Of a DNA stretch of 15,907 bases, positions 1-5,068 are shown piece after piece (the first letter of the stretch is position 1; each line of letters starts with the position of its first letter). The notes under the pieces were generated by a model that saw only the letters and a list, made by a program, of their open reading frames with translations, searched no databases and had not been told where the DNA came from. The stretch covers positions 1-15,907 of the forward strand of contig CAIYOB010000302.1 in the NCBI GenBank assembly GCA_903927685.1, in the 5' to 3' direction. Position numbers and translations under genes: made by a program. The DNA comes from an uncultured Planctomycetaceae bacterium. Lineage in GTDB: Bacteria > Planctomycetota > Planctomycetia > Pirellulales > Pirellulaceae.

Positions 1-1
1 G

Positions 2-148
2 CCGGATCCGTGCGGCGTGGCGCGGGATTGTCTGGCCAAGGCGGCGGGGGACAAGGTCCATGCGATTCGCCTGTACATGCACGAGACGGGCACCGATTTG
101 GAGCAGGCTCGACGCATTATCGAGTCGAATATGGTGTTGGGCTGGTAG
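2..148 (+). CDS. C-terminal end of a small protein resembling part of the L7/L12 C-terminal domain (5' truncated)
   Basis: Frame 2 is open from the window edge to a TAG at 146-148 and gives 48 residues ending in MVLGW. The stretch AGDKVHAIRLYMHETGTDL followed by EQARRIIE aligns by eye with the first helices of the ribosomal protein L7/L12 C-terminal domain (pattern NK-AVIK-R--TGLGL-EAK-LVE). The last third of that domain is missing, as in many small non-ribosomal bacterial proteins that carry only this motif. It is therefore unlikely to be ribosomal L7/L12 itself. The gene lies 42 nt upstream of fhcD on the same strand and may be co-transcribed with it. The N-terminus lies outside the window, so no function is assigned. 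The reading frame is firm; the family resemblance is an inference. Confidence 0.6.
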   Translation, partial: PDPCGVARDCLAKAAGDKVHAIRLYMHETGTDLEQARRIIESNMVLGW

Positions 149-179
149 CGTGCCGCGCTTGTCGCGGGGACTTCGCAGC

Positions 180-183
180 GGAG
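180..183 (+). promoter_or_regulatory. Shine-Dalgarno site that fixes the TTG start of fhcD
   Basis: GGAG lies 7 nt before TTG 191. The 17 residues encoded between this TTG and the first in-frame ATG (242-244) include DDTFAEAF, which matches the conserved N-terminus of the formyltransferase family. The upstream TTG rather than the ATG is therefore the start. Confidence 0.6.
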
Positions 184-190
184 AAGCAGC

Positions 191-1075
191 TTGAATCTGG
201 GAACCACGCTCGTCGACGACACGTTCGCTGAAGCGTTCGGCATGAGCTATACGCGTCTGCTGGTGACGGCGCATGACGAGCACTGGTTGGATGCGGCCGT
301 CCGCGAGGTGACGGGGTACAGTTCGTCCGTGATTGCCTGCGATGCCGAAGCGGGCGTCGAGCGCTGGCTGTCCCGCGACGCGACGCCCGACGGCCGGCCC
401 GGGGTGGCGATCCTGATCTTCGGGTTTTCGCAGGACGGGTTGGCCAAGGCGGTTCCCAATCGGACGGGCCAGTGCTTGATGACCTGCCCCTCGACCGCCG
501 TGTACGACGGCCTGCCGGGAACGGAGAAACGCATCGCCTTGGGCAAGCACCTGCGTTTTTTTGGCGACGGGTACCAGAAGAGCAAGTTGGTGGACGGCAA
601 GCGTTATTGGCGCGTCCCGGTAATGGACGGCGAATTCCTGGTGCAAGAGGACCTGGGCGTTGCCAAGGGCATTGGCGGCGGGAACGTGATTATCCAGTCG
701 CGGACCAAGGACGCCGGCTTGGCTGCGGCACGCCGCGCGGTCGAGGCGCTGGCCGACCTCGAGGGCGTGATCACGCCCTTTCCCGGCGGCGTGGCGCGGA
801 GCGGCAGCAAAGTCGGCTCGCGCTACAAGGGCTTGCTGGCTTCGACCTCGGATCCCTTTTGCCCGACGTTGCGGGGGCGCGTCGAATCCAAGTTGCATCC
901 GGACGCGAACTGCGCCTACGAAGTCGTGATCGACGGCGTCAGTGAGCAAGCCATTGGCGCGGCGATGGCGGCCGCGATGCGGGCGGCGGCGGGGGACGAG
1001 ATTGTGGCGATCGGCGCCGGGAATTACGGCGGGAAACTCGGGAAGTTCCACTTCCATCTGCGGAAACTTTTGTGA
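191..1075 (+). CDS. fhcD: Formylmethanofuran--tetrahydromethanopterin formyltransferase (Ftr/FhcD)
   Basis: This 294-residue protein matches the Ftr family (about 296 residues in archaea). Recognisable stretches are DDTFAEAF near residue 9, TRLLVTA near 22, ATGFGTSVI-like VTGYSSSVIACDAEAG near 40-55, FGDGYQ near 118, GGGNVIIQS near 160, FPGGVARSGSKVGSRYK near 197-213 and GAGNYGGKLGKFHFHLR near the end. The enzyme moves a formyl group between a methanofuran-type carrier and tetrahydromethanopterin in the cytoplasm. In bacteria it is subunit D of the formyltransferase/hydrolase complex FhcABCD, which oxidises formaldehyde-derived C1 units to formate. Planctomycetes are known to carry this pathway. 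The other fhc subunits are not in the window, although genes left of it are unseen. The start is TTG with a GGAG 7 nt upstream. Symbols ftr and ffsA are also in use. The identification is secure. Confidence 0.95.
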   Translation: MNLGTTLVDDTFAEAFGMSYTRLLVTAHDEHWLDAAVREVTGYSSSVIACDAEAGVERWLSRDATPDGRPGVAILIFGFSQDGLAKAVPNRTGQCLMTCPSTAVYDGLPGTEKRIALGKHLRFFGDGYQKSKLVDGKRYWRVPVMDGEFLVQEDLGVAKGIGGGNVIIQSRTKDAGLAAARRAVEALADLEGVITPFPGGVARSGSKVGSRYKGLLASTSDPFCPTLRGRVESKLHPDANCAYEVVIDGVSEQAIGAAMAAAMRAAAGDEIVAIGAGNYGGKLGKFHFHLRKLL

Positions 1076-1115
1076 GTTTTTTTGTTCGCCCAAGTTCCCA
1101 ACACGATTGCCGATT

Positions 1116-1129
1116 GCTAGCATACTAGC
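1116..1129. repeat. Short perfect inverted repeat in the fhcD/EF-hand intergenic region
   Basis: GCTAG and CTAGC flank a 4-nt CATA spacer. It lies in the 216-nt gap between fhcD and the EF-hand gene, about 165 nt before the latter's start. It could be an operator half-site pair or chance. There is no T-run, so it is not a terminator. I see no convincing -35/-10 pair in this gap. Confidence 0.25.
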
Positions 1130-1291
1130 CGCCGTTGGTGCGGGATCGTGTCCGGCCGGCGGGGCGGCCTTCGTACAGCGAGGCTGAGACGCGATTCGGG
1201 CCCAATAAACGTGGCCTCTTGCGCATCGTTCTCGTATGCCAGGCCGTCGTCTGGCCAAGGTGTTTCCCCAATTTCTTTTCGAGGAGTCGCG

Positions 1292-1654
1292 ATGATGAAG
1301 CTGGTTTCGATGGTGTTGGTGGCGGTGTTCACCGTAAGTCTAGCCGGCTCGGCCTGGGCGGCCGAAGGCGCCAAGAAAAAGGAAGGCGGCGCCAAGAAGG
1401 GTGAGGCCAAGAAGGTCTCGATGGAAGACCGTTTCGCCAAGATGGACAAGAACGGCGACAAGAAGCTGGACCTGCAGGAATTCATGGGCCGGGCGACCAG
1501 CGAAGAAACGAAGAAGGAGAAGGAAAAGCAGTTCGTCGAGATGGACAAGGACAAGGACAAGGCGGTGACGCTGGACGAAATGAAGGAGTTCTTCAAGAAC
1601 AAGATGAAGGAAAAGAAGCCGAAGGGCGAGAAGAAGGCCCCGGCCAAGGAGTAA
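1292..1654 (+). CDS. Exported small EF-hand protein, Lys-rich
   Basis: The protein has 120 residues. Residues 1-24 form a signal peptide (MMKLVSMVLVAVFTVSLAGS, then AWAA), so the protein is probably periplasmic or secreted. Two canonical 12-residue EF-hand loops follow. Loop 1 spans D52-E63 with ligands D52, N54, D56, K58 (backbone), D60 and E63. Loop 2 spans D85-E96 with D85, D87, D89, A91 (backbone), T93 and E96. Ca2+ binding is therefore predicted. The linker and tail are extremely rich in Lys and Glu (for example KKEGGAKKGEAKK and KEKKPKGEKKAPAKE). The open frame extends upstream, but ATG 1292 (or the adjacent ATG 1295) is preferred because GAGGAG at 1281-1286 lies just upstream and the signal peptide begins there. 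A terminator follows, so the gene is probably monocistronic. Small EF-hand proteins of this type are common in planctomycetes; the physiological partner is unknown. Confidence 0.9.
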   Translation: MMKLVSMVLVAVFTVSLAGSAWAAEGAKKKEGGAKKGEAKKVSMEDRFAKMDKNGDKKLDLQEFMGRATSEETKKEKEKQFVEMDKDKDKAVTLDEMKEFFKNKMKEKKPKGEKKAPAKE

Positions 1655-1725
1655 CGGCCTCGGGCGGCGAGCGGTTCTCGCCGAGGCTGGGATCGGTTCG
1701 CAAGCCGATCCACGGAGAGCGTCAG

Positions 1726-1756
1726 AACCCGGTCTCGGCGGGAGGCCGGGTTTTTT
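1726..1756 (+). terminator. Rho-independent terminator after the EF-hand gene
   Basis: AACCCGG (1726-1732) pairs with CCGGGTT (1746-1752) around a 13-nt loop, and the descending arm runs into six T (1751-1756). A second hairpin without a T-run lies just upstream at 1691-1710 (GATCGG / CCGATC, loop centred on CGCA). It separates the EF-hand gene from the Cys-rich protein gene. Confidence 0.8.
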
Positions 1757-1846
1757 CGTGCGCGCATGGGCGCGTTGACGAAGGGAATTGCCCCAAACAT
1801 AATGCAGGGGCCCATACGCCAGTCGTCGTCGCCGAGGGGATCCCAC

Positions 1847-2449
1847 ATGTCTGCGTGCACCCGTACTCTTGCCGCCACTGCGAGCGTTCTCGTGGCTGCG
1901 TTCGCGGTACCTGCGCTGGCGGAGCCGCGTCAGCCTCATCAACCAGCCGGCAGGGAGGTTCTGCCGACCCCCACGGGGCAGCTCGCCGTGCCCTGGTCCC
2001 GCGGCGATTATCGAGCTGGCCGAGCGGCGTCCTGGGGACCGATTCAGCCGGCACCGCAGGAAATGGTGCTCCCCCTGCCGGACGACGCGTTTCAGCCGAC
2101 GCCGCTGGGCATGGTGCCAAAGAGCGTCCTGCCGTGCGATGCTCCCTGCGGCTGTTTGAGACCGCGGCGGATCGAATATCGGGATCATCGCCGCCCACCT
2201 CGCAAAGGGGATTGCTTGTGTGCGCCGCCGATTCCCACGGCGCTGGTCGTTCCCGCGGGACTCGGCTGCCAGTGCGCCGTCGAGATCCCCGTGTGCCTGC
2301 CGGCGTGTTGCACCGCGTCCCCCCAGGTCGAAGCCCGCCGCGGCTTGCTGGGACGGACCCGCGTGCTGTACCGCTGGTGCTGTGGGTTGGAGGTCGAACT
2401 CGTGTTCTGCGGCAACGGCGACCTGATCGTGCACTACGACCAGCGGTGA
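1847..2449 (+). CDS. Exported Cys-rich hypothetical protein (13 cysteines in the mature part)
   Basis: The protein has 200 residues and I do not recognise a family. Residues 1-25 form a typical signal peptide ending in PALA before EPRQP. A Pro-rich region (26-96) follows, and then a Cys-rich C-terminal half with cysteines at 97, 101, 103, 123, 125, 141, 143, 150, 154, 155, 178, 179 and 188. Spacings such as C-x3-C-x-C, C-x-C, C-x-C, CC and CC suggest a disulfide-bonded or metal-binding exported protein. The last segment (LEVELVFCGNGDLIVHYDQR) looks like a beta-hairpin. The frame is open further upstream, but ATG 1847 has GAGGGGA at 1834-1840 and starts the signal peptide directly. Its own terminator is not obvious. 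No function is assigned. Confidence 0.8.
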   Translation: MSACTRTLAATASVLVAAFAVPALAEPRQPHQPAGREVLPTPTGQLAVPWSRGDYRAGRAASWGPIQPAPQEMVLPLPDDAFQPTPLGMVPKSVLPCDAPCGCLRPRRIEYRDHRRPPRKGDCLCAPPIPTALVVPAGLGCQCAVEIPVCLPACCTASPQVEARRGLLGRTRVLYRWCCGLEVELVFCGNGDLIVHYDQR

Positions 2450-2467
2450 CTCGGCTCGCTAGCATCC

Positions 2468-2501
2468 GGCGAAATCGGCGTTGCCGGGGCCCGGTTTCGC
2501 C
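2468..2501. other. Inverted repeat between the Cys-rich and lipoprotein genes
   Basis: GGCGAAA (2468-2474) is complementary to TTTCGCC (2495-2501), with a GC-rich 20-nt interior that can fold further. It begins 18 nt after the Cys-rich gene's stop and could act as an mRNA 3'-end hairpin. There is no T-run, so calling it an intrinsic terminator is not justified. Confidence 0.3.
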
Positions 2502-2610
2502 TTGACGCGCGGGGCGGATCTTGCGAGACTCCGCCGCCCATGATCGGAGACCTTGCCGGCCCGGGCCGGCGCGGGTGCTGATCGAGTCACTTCCCGCGAT
2601 GGAGTTCGCC

Positions 2611-3279
2611 ATGAAGCTCGCTCTTCGGATACCGGCCCTGTCCCTTCTCGTCTGTTGCCTTGCCGGCTGTGGCGGGGCTCCGCAAGGGTCTTCGGACGCC
2701 GCCAGTCAACCTCCGACGGCAGCGGCCGCCCCCGGCGCGGCCGCCGCGGCCAGCGCACCTGCCGCAGCGTCTGCCGATTCCGGGACTGCCGCCGCGGCCG
2801 ACCAAGACGCACCGCCTGGCATCGTGGCCCAATTCTACGACGCCTTGCGGAAGGGCAGCGACGTGACGATCGCCAGCCTGCTGACTGACAAGGCGCGGGA
2901 GGAGACCTCCAAGAGCGGGTTGGGGATCCAGTCGCAAGCGTCCCAGTCGCTGACCTACGAAATCCGCGAGTCGGAGTATGTCGGCGACCAGATGGAAGGC
3001 GCGCATGTCCGCACCATGTGGATGGAACCGGATGCCAATGGACAGCTGGTCGCGACCGAAGTGATCTGGGTCCTGCGGAAGCAGAGCAACGGCTGGAAGA
3101 TCTCCGGGATGGCGACCCCGGTCGTCGAAGGCGAGTTGCCGCTGCTGTTCAACTTTGAAGAGCCCGAAGACATGCTGCAGAAGAAGGCGTTTGTCGAACA
3201 GCAACTGGCCCAACCGGCCGAGTCACAACCGGCTACGGCCGAGTCGACTGGCCCGGCCACTGAAACGATCTTGCGGTAG
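2611..3279 (+). CDS. Lipoprotein with Ala-rich linker and NTF2-like/DUF4878-like globular part
   Basis: The protein has 222 residues. A lipobox LAGC places the lipidated cysteine at residue 20, after MKLALRIPALSLLVCC. Residues 28-66 are an Ala/Pro/Ser-rich low-complexity linker, then residues 68-180 form a compact domain. IVAQFYDALRKGD-like helices followed by strands (MEGAHVRTMWM, TEVIWVLRKQSNGWKISGM) resemble NTF2-like or DUF4878-type lipoproteins, by eye only. The tail (195-222) is again Gln/Pro/Ala-rich. ATG 2611 is chosen over an in-frame ATG at 2599 because GGAG at 2601-2604 lies 6 nt upstream and the signal peptide is then complete. The last 63 codons are duplicated 1.6 kb downstream. 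The molecular function is unknown; it is probably anchored to a membrane facing the periplasm. Confidence 0.85.
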   Translation: MKLALRIPALSLLVCCLAGCGGAPQGSSDAASQPPTAAAAPGAAAAASAPAAASADSGTAAAADQDAPPGIVAQFYDALRKGSDVTIASLLTDKAREETSKSGLGIQSQASQSLTYEIRESEYVGDQMEGAHVRTMWMEPDANGQLVATEVIWVLRKQSNGWKISGMATPVVEGELPLLFNFEEPEDMLQKKAFVEQQLAQPAESQPATAESTGPATETILR

Positions 3280-3393
3280 GATCGTCCCTGGAGGGGTGCC
3301 GGGGACGAGCGAAGCGGCCCGGCATTCTGCGTAGCATCGCGATCAACGCCAGGCGGGATTCGCGGCCCTCCCCGGCCGCTACCGCGTCCGACC
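3087..3393 (+). repeat. Left copy of a 307-bp direct repeat (3' end of lipoprotein gene plus downstream DNA)
   Basis: This segment matches 4683-4989 at a constant offset of 1596 with 9 mismatches and no indels by my alignment. It covers codons 160-222 of the lipoprotein gene, its stop, and about 114 nt downstream. The non-coding part holds two hairpins: TGCCGGG / CCCGGCA (3297-3324) and GCGGCC / GGCCGC (3362-3379). The match stops after GACC; beyond it this copy continues TTTTTCAGG and the right copy continues CTCCCGCAGG. Confidence 0.95.
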
Positions 3394-3413
3394 TTTTTCA
3401 GGCGGATCTCGCC

Positions 3414-3442
3414 TTGACAGACGCTGCCGGCTGGCATATCAC
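3414..3442 (+). promoter_or_regulatory. Sigma-70-like promoter immediately upstream of the Rpn-like gene
   Basis: TTGACA (3414-3419, perfect -35) is followed by 17 nt and TATCAC (3437-3442, four of six matches to TATAAT). The expected transcription start (about 3449-3451) coincides with the ATG at 3451, and no Shine-Dalgarno sequence precedes that ATG. A leaderless mRNA is therefore predicted. The promoter lies inside the inserted DNA, just right of the left repeat, so the gene would carry its own promoter. Confidence 0.5.
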
Positions 3443-3450
3443 GGCCAGCT

Positions 3451-4410
3451 ATGGCCGACGAAGTCACCACGCTCGATCAGGATCAGGACAGCGATTACGA
3501 CGGTGCCTGGAAAGAGGCCCTGCGTCGTTTCCTGCGCGAATTCCTGGCCAAGTACTTTCCGCTCGTTTACGCCGCCATCGACTGGACGCAAGAGCCGGAG
3601 TGGTGCGACAAGGAACTCAGCCAGGTGATCGGCCAAGCCGGCAAGCGGAACCGCCAGGTGGATGTGTTGGTCAGAGTCCGGTTGCTGAGCGGGCAGGAAC
3701 AGTGGATCCTCGTGCATCTGGAAATCCAGTCCTCATACGAAGAAGCGTTTGCCTCCCGGATTTCACGGTACAACGCGGGCATCTACTGGATTTGCCAGCG
3801 GCGCGTATTGACGCTTGCCGTCCTGGCCGATCTGCGGCGCGGTTGGGCACCGGACGAGGATCTGTTCCAGGTCGGGCCGTTCGAGTACCGCCTGAAGTTC
3901 CCTGTCTGCAAGCTGGTCGACCGCTTGGACTCGGACTGGCGAGACGATTCCTCGCTGCCGGTTGTGGTGGCCCGTGCCCAGATCGATGCCCTTCGAACGG
4001 CTGGCGACGCCTTAGGTCGGTATCGGGCCAAGCGAAACCTGGTACTCGGATTGTACGAGTTAGGCTATAATGAAGAGCAAGTCCGGGAGATTTTCCTGCT
4101 GGTGGACTGGATGATGCACTTGCGGGTGGACCTGGAAAGACAACTCACGCGAGAAATCGTTGAGTTTGAGGAGGCACGAAAGATGCCGTACATAACGTCG
4201 GTAGAGCGCGTTGCGGAAGCCCGCGGCAGGACCAGCATCGTGTTGTCGCTATTGGCCGAGGTTTGTGGTCCGCTGCCGCAGGACGACGAGGACCGTGTCT
4301 ACGGATTGCCCGCCGCAGCCCTCGAGGAACTGGCCAAAGCCCTCCTGCGGTTCCAATCGCTCGACGACCTGCACGACTGGCTCGACCGGCACGCCGCCTC
4401 GGATGTGTAG
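3451..4410 (+). CDS. Rpn-family / PD-(D/E)XK nuclease-like protein with DUF4351-type C-terminus
   Basis: The protein has 319 residues. The N-terminal start DYDGAWKEAL, then AAIDWTQEPEWCDKELSQV (43-59), is typical of the Rpn/YhgA-like 'transposase' family. The probable PD-(D/E)XK core is D71 (QVDVLVRV) followed by E91-x-Q93 in ILVHLEIQSSYE. KMPYITSVERV (244-254) is a conserved family block, and residues 262-314 (LPQDD, LEELAKALLRFQSLDDLHDWL) match the DUF4351 tail. E. coli Rpn proteins promote RecA-independent recombination and are DNA endonucleases; for this divergent, DUF4351-bearing branch activity is only inferred. The gene sits alone between two direct repeats of its neighbour's 3' end. 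It appears lower in GC than its neighbours and uses codons such as ATA, AGA, TTA and GTA. Both points suggest acquisition. ATG 3451 is favoured because family homology begins within 20 residues, although it lacks a Shine-Dalgarno sequence. Confidence 0.9.
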   Translation: MADEVTTLDQDQDSDYDGAWKEALRRFLREFLAKYFPLVYAAIDWTQEPEWCDKELSQVIGQAGKRNRQVDVLVRVRLLSGQEQWILVHLEIQSSYEEAFASRISRYNAGIYWICQRRVLTLAVLADLRRGWAPDEDLFQVGPFEYRLKFPVCKLVDRLDSDWRDDSSLPVVVARAQIDALRTAGDALGRYRAKRNLVLGLYELGYNEEQVREIFLLVDWMMHLRVDLERQLTREIVEFEEARKMPYITSVERVAEARGRTSIVLSLLAEVCGPLPQDDEDRVYGLPAAALEELAKALLRFQSLDDLHDWLDRHAASDV

Positions 4411-4682
4411 GGCCTTTCGGGGCGGCCAGAGTCGCGGGCCGCGCGCCTTGGCAGGAACCATCGCTGGAAGCATGGCACGGCAGAGCAGAAATCGCTGTTC
4501 ACGCTTTGCCCGTTGCCACGTTAGCCGAGTTGGATCGAGCACGTCAACCAGCAGGAGAGCGTGACGGGTTTCCGTCGTTGTGTGCAGCGGGCCTGTCCGT
4601 CTGGCCTTCACCGAGCGCTCGACGGCGGGCGCCAGAAACCGTACTTGGCCCCAAACCGCTCGTTACACACCATCATTGGAAA
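4411..4682 (+). other. Non-coding or degenerate DNA between the Rpn-like gene and the right repeat
   Basis: These 272 bp have no confident gene. One frame (about 4440-4680, joining the right repeat out of the lipoprotein frame) reads like protein in places (WQEPSLEAWHGRAEIAVHAL, later PKPLVTHHHWKQWLEDLR). It has no good start and no recognised family, and could be a remnant carried in with the insert. Another frame makes a chance fusion from GTG 4561 into the duplicated lipoprotein tail. Confidence 0.4.
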
Positions 4683-4875
4683 CAATGGCTGGAAGATCTC
4701 CGGGATGGCGACCCCGGTCGTCGAAGGCGAGTTGCCGCTGCTGTTCAACTTTGAAGAGCCCGAAGACATGCTGCAGAAGAAGGCGTTTGTCGAGCAGCAA
4801 CCGGCCCAGCCGGCCGAGTCACAACCGGCTACGGCCGAGTCGCCTGGCCCGGCCGGTGAAACGATCTTGCGGTAG
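4683..4875 (+). pseudogene. 3' fragment of the duplicated lipoprotein gene
   Basis: The fragment keeps codons 160-222 and the TAG stop of the lipoprotein gene in frame but lacks the signal peptide, lipobox, linker and most of the domain. An open frame enters it from GTG 4561, giving a 104-codon chimeric frame whose first 40 or so codons resemble nothing I recognise and which has no signal sequence. It is most likely non-functional debris of the duplication. Confidence 0.75.
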
Positions 4876-4989
4876 GATCGCCCCTGGAGGGGTGCCGGGG
4901 ACGAGCGAAGCGGCTCGGCATTCTGCGTAGCATCGCGATCAACGCCAGGCGGGATTCGCGGCCCTCCCCGGCCGCTACCGCGTCCGACC
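4683..4989 (+). repeat. Right copy of the 307-bp direct repeat
   Basis: This segment matches 3087-3393. Coding-part differences are three silent changes plus L to P, T to P and T to G substitutions in the Pro/Ala-rich tail; the non-coding part differs at two positions. One of these turns CCCGGCA of the first hairpin into CTCGGCA, which still allows a G-U pair. This copy runs on into an intact hairpin (4986-5009), whereas the left copy breaks after that hairpin's first four bases. The right junction may therefore preserve the ancestral downstream context. Confidence 0.95.
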
Positions 4990-5009
4990 CTCCCGCAGGC
5001 GGGAGGGTC
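4986..5009. terminator. Strong GC-rich hairpin between convergent genes
   Basis: GACCCTCCCG pairs with CGGGAGGGTC around the 4-nt loop CAGG: 10 perfect base pairs (the middle C and G can add one more). It lies 59 nt beyond the stop of the minus-strand lyase gene (5069) and at the end of the plus-strand repeat, where a bidirectional transcript end is expected. Neither side has a T-run. It may be a Rho-independent-like or mRNA-stabilising element, or a member of a dispersed palindromic repeat family. Confidence 0.45.
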
Positions 5010-5068
5010 AGGATGGGGTGATGCACGCCGCCCCCAACCGCAGTCGGGATGGGGATTGGCTCCGCCGT

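Noticed and set aside
1064..1083. T-run after the fhcD stop as a terminator
   Set aside because: The only stem feeding it is AAACT/AGTTT (5 A-T-rich pairs overlapping the stop codon), too weak to call.
2501..2529. TTGACG at 2501-2506 as a -35 for the lipoprotein gene
   Set aside because: At a 17-nt spacing the -10 position reads GAGACT, which is a poor match, so no promoter is claimed.
1340..2612. Large minus-strand frames across the EF-hand and Cys-rich genes
   Set aside because: They are antisense shadows of high-GC genes; both plus-strand genes have signal peptides and Shine-Dalgarno sequences, and the shadows have neither.
3394..4682. Insert ends examined as transposon terminal inverted repeats
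   Set aside because: The left end (TTTTTCAGGCGG) and the reverse complement of the right end (TTTCCAATGATGG) share too little to be inverted repeats, and there is no short target duplication; the flanking homology is 307 bp.
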